The notes below the pieces were generated by a model, which did not search any database, was not told where the DNA came from, and was given only the letters and a program-made list of their open reading frames with translations. Source: Pseudisothecium myosuroides (Eukaryota > Streptophyta > Bryopsida > Hypnales > Lembophyllaceae). Taken from it: 64,000 bases of DNA. The DNA is taken from positions 22,996,987-23,060,986 of the forward strand of contig OX637290.1 of assembly GCA_951799445.1 (NCBI GenBank). The letters are read 5' to 3'. The translations under genes and the position numbers were made by a program. Numbering within the stretch: position 1 is the stretch's first letter; every line of letters starts with the position of its first letter. Positions 1 to 11,692 of the stretch are shown piece after piece.

Positions 1-2050
1 TCGCCGTTTCCAAGGGGGGTCCACACAATGAGAGAGACTTTAGAAGAGGGAAAAAGCTAAACTTTTAAAGAAAAACCACACATGAGTTCAAAGCTTCGCC
101 GTCCCGGAGGGGGGTCCACTCAACAAGGAGAAGATTAGAAGAGGGTTTGGAATAACTTTAGAAAACATGCACAAAGGAGGTTCAAAGCTTCGCCGTCCCG
201 GAGGGGGGTCCACTCAACAAGGAGAAGATTAGAAGAGGGTTTGGGATAACTTAGAAAACATGCACAAAGGAGGTTCAAAGCTTCGCCGTCCCGGAGGGGG
301 GTCCACTCAACAAGGAGAAGGTTAGAAGAAGGTGTAAGAAAAAACACAAAGAGGAAAACACACAAGTTAGACCACGTAGCAACACAAAGCTCACACGCTA
401 AAGGCCCCCCAAAGCGGCATCGCCAAGGTACGGTGGGGGGTGACTTTAGGATTAGTGCAAGATACAAAAAAAGACTCTTAAACTTCACAAGTTAGACCAC
501 AACACGTACAAGAGGGAGAGAGAGGCTCTCCACTTACAACAAGGTACCAAAAACTTCACAAAAGAGTACACAAAGCAAGGTAGAAGGACCCCCAAGGACC
601 TTCAAAGCTTGAAAGTAAACAACAATGGAGCCAAAAGTGCTCCGAAAACACCGTAGAGGTTTTTGGCTTCAAACGCCAAAATATCCAAAATAACTTGGAC
701 CCACGGACCCAAAACAAGAATTGGGGGTGTTCTAGAGAGAGAAATGGGGCCCTTATATAGGTTTCCAAGGGCTCACCCCTCCCTCTAGAGTTCTAAGGTA
801 ACCTTATCAACGGGGATTTTCATCCTCATCCTCAAAGATTTTCATCCTACATCCTAAATTTCTACTTCTACCATCTATGCTGGACCAACATCCTAACTTT
901 TGGAGATTAGCTCCAATCGCCGAACGGATTGCGCCGTTGGATCTAGATCGCCGTGTTTAGTCCTAGATCCCTTTACCCCCCCTTACCGAGGCCAAAAACC
1001 CATCGTAGGCTAATTTAGTTTAAAAAAACAAATCGTGGTAAAATCCTAGATCTTGGGGGTCTCCTATTTTGAGAAATGTGAATAGCCTAGGGTCTCCGGT
1101 AGGTGCGAGAGAGTCGGTAAGGACTTTTGGTTGACTTCGTTTCGCCATCGTATGGTCCCGGAATGCCGGTCAACATGGCAGGGACCCCGCCACGTGGTTA
1201 ATTCCCAAGGAATCTCGCTGGTTCGGGTACTTGCCGCTATCGGAATGTTGTGAAACTTCACGGAGCGCATTATTAATATAAAACAAGCTAGTCTAATTTT
1301 TAGTGAGATTTTATTGTAACCTGGGTAATTTCCATGAAATTCCCGTTGGAGGTTAGGAGGGTTGACCACCCGGAAAAGGTTCTTCTGCAAGCCGGAAGAT
1401 GCCGGGATTTTTCACGTGGCCTCTTAGGGAGTCGCATGAAAGACGTGCGGGTGTGTTTCCGGACCTGGCACGATTGGTCAATGGAGATTTAAACTGGACA
1501 TCTCCTTGAATTAGCGACGGTGCGGGAATCTTCTGCAGGTGGAGGAATCTTGGCGAACCGATTTCGCCGTTGGACTTCTGGCATAGGATTCTCCCTAGGA
1601 CACCATCCTTGGGCTGTAGATTCCTCCACGGGCCCGGTCTTGCGTGAGTGGCTCCTGCATGCTAACAATTGGGATTTTGGGAATTCGTCGATCTAATGGG
1701 GAATTCTAAATCTAACTCTAGGACCCAACCTAGTGGCCTCGTTGTGAATCCCTTGGACCGACCTGGCCATGAATCGCCACATTCATGGTGGGATTTAGCC
1801 CTTTTGGGGCTGTGTGACTCGAATCCTCCAAATCTAACCTTTTTGTTATTTCTATATTATTTTTAGGCAAGGTTTGGGGGATTCTCAGTAAAAAACACAA
1901 ATCTAGACCAAATACTATAATGGGTATGACACAACCCTATTTCGGTTCTACACTCTTTTTATGGGTTTTTCTATACTTTTATCAACTTTAAATTGCAAAT
2001 TTCCAAAAAAATAATTCTACGAGTCCCAAGTGACAAATTGGGAGCTCACA
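1..2050 (-). mobile_element. Partial Gypsy LTR (third, older copy)
   Basis: This is the right-hand 2 kb of the same LTR found complete at 10879-15673 and 23160-27954. It ends at the same terminal GAGCTCACA, directly followed by the TPR pseudogene. The window starts inside the LTR, so its left end and any internal region lie outside. About the first 90 bases differ clearly from the other copies, and scattered substitutions run throughout, so this copy is older than the near-identical pair downstream. It carries the same roughly 93-bp tandem units (starting near 88, 180 and 273). Orientation is assigned from the complete element, which reads on the minus strand. It may be a solo LTR or one end of a second element. 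Confidence 0.9.
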
Positions 2051-3007
2051 ATGTGCAAGTATGCAGATGCAATGGAGGACTTGAACATGGCTGATGGACT
2101 TGAGCCTAATGATGCATTCACTTTGTGCAGCCGTGGGTTACTTAAAAAAATGATGGGCAAGTATGCTGATGCATTGGAGGACTTAAATAAGACAAATGAA
2201 CTTCAGCCTAACAATGCTTGGACATTAAAAAATCGTGGACAAGTTAAGAGAATAATAGGCGAGTATGCAGATGCATTGGAGGACTTGAATAAAGCTAATG
2301 AACTTGAGCCTAACAATACTTTGATATTAATGAGGCGTGGAGATGTGAATCAAATGATGGGCAAGTATGCAGATGCATTGGAAGACTTGAACAAGGCTAT
2401 TGAGCTGGAGCCTAAAGATGCATATAATTTGGGATTCCGTGGGGAAGTTAAGCGAATGATGGGCAAGTATGCAGATGCATTGGAGGACTTGAACATGGCT
2501 AATGAACTTCAACCTAACAATGCTTGGACATTGAGAAATCGTGGGGCTGCTAAGCGAATGATGGGCCAATATGTAGATGCATTGGAGGACTTTGACAAGG
2601 TTGATGAACTTGAGCCTAATGATGCTTGGACATTGCAAGCTCGTGGGGAAGTGAAGAGAATGGTGGACAAGTATGCTGATGCATTGGAGGACTTGAATAA
2701 GGCTAATGAACTTCAGCCTAACAATGCTTGGACATTAAAGAGGGGTGGGGAAGTTAAGATAATGATGGGCAAGTATGCAGATGCATTGGAGGACTTGAAC
2801 AAGGCTAATGAAATTGAGCCTAATAGTGCTTGGACATTGCAAACTCGTTGGGAACTTAAGAGAATGATGCACAAGTTGAAGACCGGAATTTGGTTGACAA
2901 TCTTGAGCCTAATACTATTTTTACTTTATAGAGTGGTTGAAAAGTTAAGAGAATGATTGGCAAGTGTGTTGATGTATTGGAGGACCTGAACAAGGTTGAT
3001 GAACTTG
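2051..3007 (+). pseudogene. TPR-repeat protein, 5'-truncated pseudogene (main part)
   Basis: Eight consecutive, well-conserved 34-residue tetratricopeptide repeats can be read, each like YADALEDLNKANELEPNN followed by AWTLRNRGEVKRMMGK. TPRs form paired-helix scaffolds for protein-protein binding; the partner is unknown. The reading frame enters directly from the LTR at 2050, so the true start is lost. An apparent start at about 2030 lies in LTR sequence and is not the native one. The ninth repeat, after about 2870, has a deletion and frame change followed by in-frame TAG and TGA codons. The array is then cut at 3007 by a CACTA element and resumes at 5974. Repeat units are very similar in DNA as well, suggesting recent internal amplification. 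I rate it a pseudogene because both ends are broken. Confidence 0.85.
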
Positions 3008-4000
3008 CACTATAAGAAACCCACCTTTTCTTGGACGTCAACATCAAACAACCATGTTTTAAAAAACAAGATCACTGAAATGGTATTTTGGCAATGGGTG
3101 GCAGAATTTAGTTTTATGTTGCGTAGAATGTAGGCATGTCATACACAAAACAAGTGCATGTTGTCTGCGACAGTACTGTTATAGGAGACATACAAAAAAA
3201 ACATAGTCACGTTATTTTGAACGTACGCAGGAATACAACAGTACTATGTTGGCTGGAGGGGTAGGTTTCATTGTTAGTAACTTAGGGGAACTTACTGTGG
3301 TTTGAGGTAGAACCTAGCCCACATGTGAAGAATTCAGAAAAGGGGTAGTCCCTTGATACCGTTCCGAAAAATGATTGCTTTGAAGCAGCATGGGAAAGTT
3401 AGAAAATTAGTATATATATATCCTTCTGTGCTCTAAATATAGCATTCATAGGGATCAAAATTCATAAATGAATTCTAACCCATGTACTTCCATGTATAAT
3501 ATGTGCACATATTATATGTTTTCGTTGTCATATTTGGGTTGTAGTGACAATAAACAAACAAATTCATTGTAAGCATGGGATGTACAAAGGTGGCAGGAAT
3601 GATATTGCTAAGCCTTCAAATTAAATTGCCATACTTTCATAATTCATTGTAGATTTCAATTGTAGAAACTTTTCTTTATGAATTTTACAAGAATATAATT
3701 ATTCCAATAGCTATAACAAAATTCTGCTCTACAGTTAGTGTACAAAACATTAATTTTTTATTTTTTCTTAATTGGCAACAATATATGCTTGGTTTCAAAA
3801 AAATTTATTGCCAAACAATTAGAGCTTGGTTGAGGATTTTTATTATCACTTCATGAATTTTTATTTCTATTAAAATTTGTGTGGTTGTTGCTGAATAAAT
3901 ACTGCATGAGCTTCTTATACACATCTAGTACTTCGTTCTTTTTCTACAATTGTATTTTCCTTTGTTCAATCAATTGCCAATTGCATGTCAAATTTGGCTG

Positions 4001-4311
4001 TTAATTCCTAAAGGACCATGTTGTGTTTTCCAAGCAACATATGTTTTTTTAGACTACTCCCTATGAATGGATTTTTTTTCTTCTACTTTTCCAAATAACA
4101 TGGTAACAAGGAACAGCTAGAAGGCCCAACAATTTTTATAACTCTTGACTACATGGTAGAAAAGTTATTGGATCATGAAGTTGCAAATTTTTATTGGAGA
4201 TGTCTGTCTTTAGTGTAATCATATCTCATATTATTCAAAAATGTATAAAAATAATTTTATATTTAAACTCCGTCTAAATTAATAAGTCACGTTTCGAGTT
4301 TTAGGGGTTAA
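4001..4311. mobile_element. Possible TTAA-flanked MITE nested in the CACTA element
   Basis: It starts TTAA then TTCCTAAAGGACC and ends GAGTTTTAGGGG then TTAA. The ends share only the core CCTAAA with each other, but both match the ends of the larger TTAA-flanked families at 36-48 kb. It is about 300 bp and has no coding frame. Confidence 0.4.
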
Positions 4312-4724
4312 GAATGAAAGTCTTGTAGAAACGTAACAATGTGAATATAATAAAAAACATCAACTAGCACTTTACAATATCAAAAAAGCTAATAATTCAC
4401 ATCAAATACAATTTGATGTGGTACAAAATAACATGAAATTGAACAAATTTTGACTCCTCAAAACTACTGCAAGCATCTGAATATGAGCTTACATAAGTCA
4501 ATTGAAACCTGTACTGCAAGTTAACTTGGTGATTTCTCCCCAAATCCTTGTGAGGGTAAGGTCGTATCAACAATGCAAGAGCTAAGTCTATGACTGTTGG
4601 ACCAATGGTATCTAGAAGAACATACTTATCTACATTGGGTTTTATAAAGCTAGGCCTTATAAATTTGCCACCAAAAAATGATAACTATGTCATATGAAAA
4701 TTGCATGGCACGCTTTTTGAAGGA

Positions 4725-4868
4725 TTGAAAAAAAATTATATTTTTAGAAAGCTGACGTGATTTCCTATCTTCAAAAAATAATTAAATAAATAAATTCAAA
4801 ATTTGAGGTCACACAAGCCTACCCAAAATCCCAAGTGTTCCCTGAGGGGACTTTGGGCATTTAGGAGT
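4725..4868 (+). mobile_element. Right-end fragment of TTAA family A
   Basis: This stretch matches the right ends of the elements ending at 37104 and 41960, including the subterminal CCCTGAGGGGAC palindrome and the end GGGCATTTAGGAG before TTAA. The left half of the element is missing. Confidence 0.55.
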
Positions 4869-5364
4869 TAAACTTTGATTGCGAGTAAATTTTGAGAAAT
4901 TATTGAAGGCTAAGGTAAAACGTTGACCACATGTAAAAAAAAACAAGGAAAGGGAAGCCACATGGCACACTTTTTGAAGGAAAAAAAATGCACATGATTT
5001 GGCATTTGAGTGACATGGCACCCAATGAGGATGAAGTGGCATGCCACGTCAGCACACTTTAACACCGTCTGAGAATTAACATTGTTCTTGTAGATGTCAA
5101 TTGAGATGTCAACTGAAATGTCCTCTGAGATGTCCAAATGTGTTTTGCAATGTCAACTAACACAACAATTGAGACGTCTAGATGAACATTTCTGAGACCA
5201 CATTAGATTTACTAGGATGCTCATGTCCGAAATTCTACAATTTTAAGTTTTACATATCCCATATGCTTTGTCTTCCCTCCTACCACCCACTTATATAAAT
5301 AACTTATCTTCTTGTGTCAACATGTTTACAATAAATGACTTTTCAAGCCATACAACATAATTGC

Positions 5365-5550
5365 CAATACGGTGTACTATATATGGTATACAATGTATGA
5401 TGTATAAAGTATGGTATATTGTGTATGATGTATAATGTATAGTGTATTATATATGTGTATGGTGTACAATGTATTGTGTATTGTATATGAAGTACAATGT
5501 ATTGTGTACAGTGTATTATGTATGGCCTATTTTGTATATGTATTGTACAT
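5365..5550. repeat. TGTATR-type minisatellite
   Basis: Irregular repeats of TGTATGGTGTA and TGTATTGTGTA units run for about 185 bases inside the CACTA element. The apparent reading frames here are by-products of the repeat. Confidence 0.8.
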
Positions 5551-5973
5551 GGCATACATCTAAGTTGATGTTGGAAAATGTCTGGAAGTCTAAGTTGACG
5601 TCGCTGAAAACGATATTAAAATTCTTCTAGATGTCTGTGTTGACGTCACTAAAAACAATAATAATTTTCTTAGAGAGTATGACATTAAGTGCCACATCAT
5701 CTCCAGGTCGGATAAAAAAAAATCCTATATGGCACTGCTTGCTTACATGGCACTTATATGGCTGCCAAATGGCATATTTTTTCCAATTTCTAAGGCCATG
5801 TTCGTATAGACGTCAGTCTAAAAACAAGGCATTTTTTTTTTCAAATTTTTGTGTATTTTTGTCAAGTCAATCTTGACGGATTTTGTTAGACATCAAAGGT
5901 GGCATGCTTGACGTCAAAATAAACGTACCACCATGTTTTTCAACTTGTCCACAAAAACGGGGGTTTCTTATAG

Positions 5974-6095
5974 TTGAGCCCAATGATGTTTTCACTTTAA
6001 AGAATTATGGGGAAATTAAAAGAATGTTTGGCAAATGCTAAAGAAGATGTTGGTAAGGCTCATAATCTTGAGTATACTGGTACTTTATTTAATCA
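5974..6095 (+). pseudogene. TPR pseudogene, 3' remnant after the CACTA insertion
   Basis: The frame resumes with EPNDVFTLKNYGEIKRMFGKC, then meets TAA. The expected next repeat can be followed in another frame (EDVGKAHNLE) after a small deletion of about 8-9 bases. This is the continuation of the array at 2051-3007, and TTG at 5974-5976 is the second copy of the CACTA target duplication. The sequence beyond about 6100 shows no more repeats. Confidence 0.75.
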
Positions 6096-7961
6096 TGTCA
6101 CAGTTTTGTTTTATTGAACTCTTTGATTTAGGGTGGTTTTATTTTATCCAATATTTCATTGTTTATCTTTTGATACTTTCAATTGATTGTAATTGACCGT
6201 CTTTTTATTTGTGCTTGAAATTAAAAATGATGTCACCTAGAAAGGCAAGCATTAATATTAATATTTAGTCAATTACCTTTCTTGAGCCAAATTTTTTTTT
6301 ATTCACGTGCTTTTTTTCAATTGTTAAATCTTCCTTGAATGATTAAATTTTTATTCAAGTCTAGTCTTCTTTTATCTGCATTCAATATTGAAGAAATTGT
6401 GGTATTGTATTAAAAAGATTCATAATTGATTTTGGTATATGATTTCATAGTAAAATGCTCAATAATTTGTTTTTGATATTATTGTGTTTGCACAATTGTA
6501 CATATTCAATTGTTCAAGTATAATAACATTATTTTGCTGGTGCTTATGTTTATATGCATCTTGATAATGATCTTGGTAGTGAAGTACCTTGTTTGTTCAT
6601 AGAAATCGTGACACAAATTTTAATGTAGAATTTAGACAATTTAACTTCTATGTTTTTATTGGAAGATGAAAACATAAAAGTTCACGAGATATTGACATTG
6701 TTAAGACCGTATTTAATACTTTCTATTGCATTTTTGGACTGATCATAATCTTGGTTCATCATATAAGTTTTATATTTTTTTCATGATGTTTATGAAAAGT
6801 ATAGTCCTTTTGTCTTAGCCTTTATGTGATTTTTTTAATTTAGGTATGTTTAGGGTAATTCATAAAAAATGATCATACATTGATTAAATCTTTATAGATA
6901 TTATTTATAATTCCAACATTGAAATTTTGAAATCCAAAGGGATAATAATTTCACTTTCAAGAATATACTTGGAGCATGTCAAATTTGTCAAGAAGCATTC
7001 ATTGTTGATCATGATAGCAAAGGAAGGAAAAAGATTTGGCCTTTCTAAGTGTATGGAAATTGGCAATCTACATCCAAGACTCTCTTTCAATTGAAAACAA
7101 GTTGCAATATATAAGGTTGTTATAGGCTTTGAAAGAGTAGTATCGTCATACTCCTAGCATTTTGAACCACTTAATGTTCATTGCGGTTGCCATAATCATT
7201 GAATAAGTCTATAATATAGGCCATTTACTTTTGTCTGGCATCCGTTATATATCTCCTACCAAGTGCAAAGCGCATCTTTAATTTCACCAATTGTCAATCC
7301 CATTGCCTATTTTTTTTCTTTATAAAAATAGGTGCAGAAGAATGATCCAATTAATTCAAGCAACCTTTCCATCATCCTAGTGATTGTCCATAATTTTTCC
7401 ATGTGACCATGTTTCTAACATTACCATTGATGTGATGGGAAAAGAATAACAGTATTAAATGATGTCATACCTCATGGTCTCAAACTATTTTGTTTAGGGT
7501 TACATTGCTGCACTTTGTTGCCAAACCGTGTGACATCCATCTACACAAAGCTCTAAAATCCATGAGAGGTTTAGATTTCTATTGAAGGGGGTGTGCAATA
7601 AAAAATACCAAATTATTGGAATATAGCAATTTTAACAAAATTGACACTTTAGAAGATAGCTAATGGAGGGGGTCCAGATCCTTAGAAGTAGATTTATGCA
7701 AGAAGGTAGCTATGGACAATGAAGGTATCTCCTAGGAGTTTGAAGCATGTTACTTTGTCCTCCTACATTGTGCATGTTGTGATTGTCACAAATACTATCA
7801 TGTGAGGATGACAAGTGCAATTCTTGATTTTGGAATATATCAAAAGAACTTGTAGGGGCATCTTTGTGGATGTCAGAGTTGTCTAGCTTCTTTAGACAAT
7901 GAAAAAGTGTGCTTGTGATGTGATCATCACCAAAACTTTTATAAGAAATAGTCATTGATAA
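6096..7961. other. AT-rich intergenic stretch
   Basis: No conserved coding frame, RNA gene or well-formed element could be recognised. The only reading frames are short, with no family resemblance. Confidence 0.5.
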
Positions 7962-8237
7962 CATCACAAAGTTTAGACCCTACGGTTTGTCAACAATTAT
8001 CATGTGGTTATCATTGTTTCATGGGTTTGCACATTAATTACAATTTATCGCATCATTACGATGCATTGCGATGCATTTTTATCACATCATTACAATGTAT
8101 TACTTGCAACTGCATCGTAACAATGCATTGTAATGCATCGTAATGATGCGATAAATTGTAATTAATGTGCAAACCCATGAAACAATGATAACCACATGAT
8201 AACTGTTGACAAATCGTAGGGTCTAAACTTTGTGATG
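7962..8237. repeat. Large palindrome (foldback element)
   Basis: Two arms of about 118 bases (7962-8079 and 8120-8237) are near-perfect inverted copies around a spacer of about 40 bases. The outer ends read CATCACAAAGTTTAGACC on one strand and its complement on the other. The core is built from GCATCATTACGATGC-like sub-palindromes. No coding capacity is conserved. It is most likely a foldback-type MITE. A long hairpin transcript feeding small-RNA production is possible but not shown. Confidence 0.85.
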
Positions 8238-8584
8238 AAGCTCTCTCCTTGTTTATTCTCAAACGGAAAGTAACGGCCCTATTGATTAGAGTAGTCTTGC
8301 ATTACCTCTACAAGAATCACAAAAGCAAAGCCAAGGTCTCCGAGATGTTCTAGATTCCTAAGGTGAATGTCAATAGAAAGCTTTGAAACAAGTGAAACTT
8401 GGGTTTCTTGAAAAAGATGAACCATAGAAGGCATCAAATAGTTTTGAGTCCTACATTTAAAAGGCAAAATGTGGCAAGTCAATGCCATCGCATCTCTCAA
8501 AATTTTGGAAGGAAATGAAAGATCCATCCTTTGGATTCAAATTGGGAGGTCCATACTATCCACAAATTAGCAACAAGAAGGAGA

Positions 8585-9340
8585 CACTACTAGAATGTCC
8601 TACCCTAATCGACAAGAGATCTACATGTTTGTGTTGATTAGGCAAAATTGAAGATTTGCTCTGTTCATTTGGCAAATCAAGAAATATCAAATCAACACAT
8701 TTCTATTGAAAAAATCTTTGAGAAGGTTTGGAATATGTGGCATGCACACGTGGCATCCACCTCTTGACTTCCGTGACACCTAGACTCCTGCTTTTGGTCA
8801 TTGTGGCCTACCATGTGAAGTATGTTTGAAATGTATCAGTTAGGATTTACTATATTCATCCATGCAAGCAATTCCATCCATCTTCATCCACAACCCATGT
8901 ACGGTTCATCCAAACTCATCTACCATGTAGCCTTAACAAAGCTCGATTGAAGAGGTTGGCCGCCACCCACCATCGCAACAACAACACAACTCCGAAACAA
9001 AACCCTGGATTAAGTTAAGTTAGTAAATCTTGTTGATGGCCTCTTCATTTGAATAAGCTCACCTTCAAAGTCCGCTTTTCTATTCTTGTAAACCTAACTT
9101 TCAACCATAGTCACAACTCAAAGCCCAAAGCTCAAGCCGCGAGCACTAACTTAGTACTCCGGAGTACTATGGAGTGAAATTGCATTCCTTTACTACACAG
9201 CTTGCTTTTGTTTTAGCATCTTTTCTAAATTATTTTTCATTTGATCTTTATTATTCTCATCTCCTTAGACTGCTATTTTGTCGACTACCTAACCTAGCTC
9301 TGCTTTTGATAGCTTTCAATTATTTTGAAAACTAGTAGTG
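8585..9340. mobile_element. Weak candidate CACTA element
   Basis: It begins CACTACTAGAATG and ends AACTAGTAGTG, so the two ends share nine inverted bases of the CACTA type. Flanking triplets are AGA and AGC, an imperfect duplication. There is no transposase. The ends could be coincidental. Confidence 0.3.
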
Positions 9341-9955
9341 AGCTCTTGCATTGGCAAACTAGGTGAGTTTAACTACTGTTGTGGTAGTGGTAGTGGTGGT
9401 GGAATGCCGTTCAATCAAACGCTTCTTCTTGTGAAGCTTGTTTCCTCCTTTTCGAGGTTTTGTGCTTTGTTGTTAATTTTGATGTGATAGGGTTAGGAAG
9501 AGGTGTTTTTGTTTAGGTCCTGTTGTGCTTATGGAGCGTGGGATGGGGCATCGAACGGAGGAGGTGGCTTGTTTTGGGTCTTTGACAAGCATCATTGATG
9601 TGTGTTTGGGGCATGTGGTCAGGCGTTGGAAGTGGTGGATGTGAACCAGCCGACTCAGTGTTGGAGTTGGATAGTTATGTGATGCTATGTGTGTGAGACC
9701 AAAATGGAAACCACATAATCCAGAAGTGCATTGGTGCATGCCCCCGGCAAAATCCATTTTATAATCTCTACGTCTTACAACCAAGTGGTGACGCTTTCCA
9801 CGCATTCGTATGTATGCCGGGTGATATAGGTAAAGCATTATTCCTAGCAAGGCACAATCCTTTTCCTTGGTGTTTGTTGACATTGGATTTCTAGTAGCAC
9901 CGTTTGGAGTCTTTACGTGGTGTGAACTGTTTATTTTGGAATGTCTTGTCCATTG
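9341..9955. other. Intergenic stretch without recognised gene
   Basis: A short GTGGTAGTGGTGGTGG simple repeat lies near 9379-9401. A 167-codon minus-strand frame at 9473-9976 overlaps the Pumilio relic antisense and shows no family features, so it is not called. Confidence 0.4.
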
Positions 9956-10072
9956 ATACAGAGGATTTTGGAGCACTGCATTGACAAGTAAAAGCAGAAG
10001 GAAATCATGGAGGAGATTTTACATTCCACATGTGGTCTTGCTCAAGATCAATATGGCAACTACGTGGTGCAG
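9956..10072 (+). pseudogene. Pumilio (PUF) RNA-binding domain exon relic
   Basis: Reading IQRILEHCIDK, then a TAA stop at 9989-9991, then KQKEIMEEILH and LAQDQYGNYVVQ, this segment matches the end of one PUF repeat and the start of the next. The signature QYGNYVVQ belongs to the helix that binds RNA bases. The segment stops at CAG followed by GT, which fits an exon end. PUF proteins bind mRNA 3'UTRs to repress translation. No other PUF exon was seen within about 10 kb on either side, and the stop codon is in frame, so this is a single decayed exon. Confidence 0.75.
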
Positions 10073-10878
10073 GTCCGTGTCATGGCGCTCATATTGTGTG
10101 TCGTGAGATTTAGAAGTAGATGTGACTACTAGACAAATGTTTTACTTTTAAATGTATGGCACATTCACATAGTGTTGGTTCTAGGCGTGTAGTTTGAACT
10201 ACAACTAGACTAAACCAGTACTAAACATTGATAAGCTTGAGCAAATACCATGCATGGTCCAAGCGGTAAGTTAACCCCATTAGGAGGAGACTCGGGTCGT
10301 AAAGAGACCCTCTCGCTTTGATGAAGATTGAGTTCAATGATGAGATGGGCAAAGTGTACGAGATGGGCGGGCTAGCTGAAAAAGATCTCAACCGTCCCAA
10401 TATTAAGAATTTATCGGCGGAGGCAGGGAATTCAAAATTCTGCCCCTGGAGTAATATTGAATCTTGCCAATTCATGGACCGTTCCCGCTTTCGTCACTAT
10501 TCCCGCAAATTTTTGCGCGCCAGTTATTGCACAAGATTCTCTTCCTTCCCGCGATTTTTGGGCGCCAATTACTGCACATGATTCTCTTCTTTTGTTATCT
10601 TGTTGTATCATATGTGCACTATGCAGTGTGCATCTATTCTTATTTTGTCCAATATGCTTAATTAAGTCCTCAAATTGGCCAATTGAACCTTAGATTTTCA
10701 AACTGGGATGGATTGTGCCATTGTAGGCATTTTGATGACTTATTTTGGGGACTGTGCACTTTGCTACTTTAGTAAATTTGGCTTATAAGATTACAGAGGG
10801 TGTTTTATTGACACTTTGGCGTTGAAATATTGTCAGAGAGAGTAATGAAAACAACAATCTTTATTGGTGGTGAGGCGG
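10073..10878. other. Intergenic stretch up to the Gypsy insertion site
   Basis: A possible tRNA-derived relic lies at about 10245-10310: TGGTCCAAGCGG fits a pol III A box, but the downstream B box is degenerate. The short overlapping frames at 10318-10693 lack family features. The last five bases, GGCGG at 10874-10878, are the target duplication of the Gypsy element. Confidence 0.4.
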
Positions 10879-11408
10879 TGTGGGCGTAAGATTACCCACC
10901 CTTGGTAATAGAGCGAACACCGACCAGGTTCTATGCCTTTATCCACATTTTTTAATATATGGGGGTGATGTGAGCGCGGTCCACTGTGCCTTCCAAGCAA
11001 TGGATCTTTTTTGCTAACGTTTCCTAAGGGTCGTGGATGGCAGCGAATAATTAGTAATGCATGTAGTAACTCACAAGTTAACTGCGATGTTCAGAGTGAT
11101 GGTGAAATCCGAACTCCCTAACTATCTATCCTATGTCGAGGGTCGACTGAGTAGTTGGCGTCATTTATAACGTCCCTAACTACGTAAAAAGGGGAACCCC
11201 TATCTTCCTTCCATGAACCCCTAAGACTATCTTGGGTTTCTAAGACTTCACCTAGAAGTTCTACTTTTAAAAACTACCTCTAAAGTTCCAACTTTGGAAT
11301 GTAACTCTAGATTTTACTTCTTTAACTTGATTCTTAAATATTAACTACCAACTTGTGCTCGATGTTTTGACTTTTGACTCTAGGTTTCTATTCCTAAATT
11401 AACTCCAA

Positions 11409-11692
11409 GATTTACCCTTGAATTTTAACTCTATGTTTTAACTTTTAACTCTAAGTTTTTACTCCTAAATTAACTCTAAGATTTACCCTTGAATTTTAAC
11501 TCTATGTTTTAACTTTTAACTCTAAGTTTTTACTTCTAAATTAACTCTAAGATTTACCCTTGAATTTTAACTCTATGTTTTAACTTTTAACTCTAAGTTT
11601 TTACTCCTAAATTAACTCTAAGATTTACCCTTGAATTTAATCTTAACTTTTGACTTTTGACTTTTGACTTTCTACTTCCAACTTTAATCCTA
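11409..11692. repeat. 71-bp tandem repeat inside the LTR
   Basis: Units carrying GATTTACCCTTGAATTT start at 11409, 11480, 11551 and 11622, exactly 71 bases apart, and are almost identical. The same array occurs in the other LTR from about 23690. Confidence 0.9.

Larger units (their letters stand above)
3008..5973. mobile_element. Non-autonomous CACTA (En/Spm-like) element inserted in the TPR gene
   Basis: The left end is CACTATAAGAAACC. The right end, read on the other strand, is CTATAAGAAACCCCCG, lacking the last two bases of the terminus. The 3-bp target duplication TTG lies at 3005-3007 and 5974-5976. Removing the element and one TTG joins GATGAACTTG to AGCCCAATGATG, which restores the expected TPR repeat spacing; this is strong proof of the boundaries. 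No transposase frame is present, so it must have moved in trans. Short GACGTC-containing motifs recur near both ends (subterminal repeats, about 3037 and 5590-5910). It holds a TTAA-flanked element, a fragment of another, and a TGTATR minisatellite. Confidence 0.85.

Noticed and set aside
135..1390. Several minus-strand frames (up to 117 codons) and their exact copies near 13760-15061 and 26041-27342
   Set aside because: They lie in the LTR, recur in every LTR copy and are built from its tandem units; no protein features.
2327..2638. A minus-strand frame of 103 codons
   Set aside because: Antisense of the TPR repeat array.
11409..11692. Regular repeat array considered as CRISPR-like
   Set aside because: The units are contiguous without unique spacers, and the context is a plant LTR.
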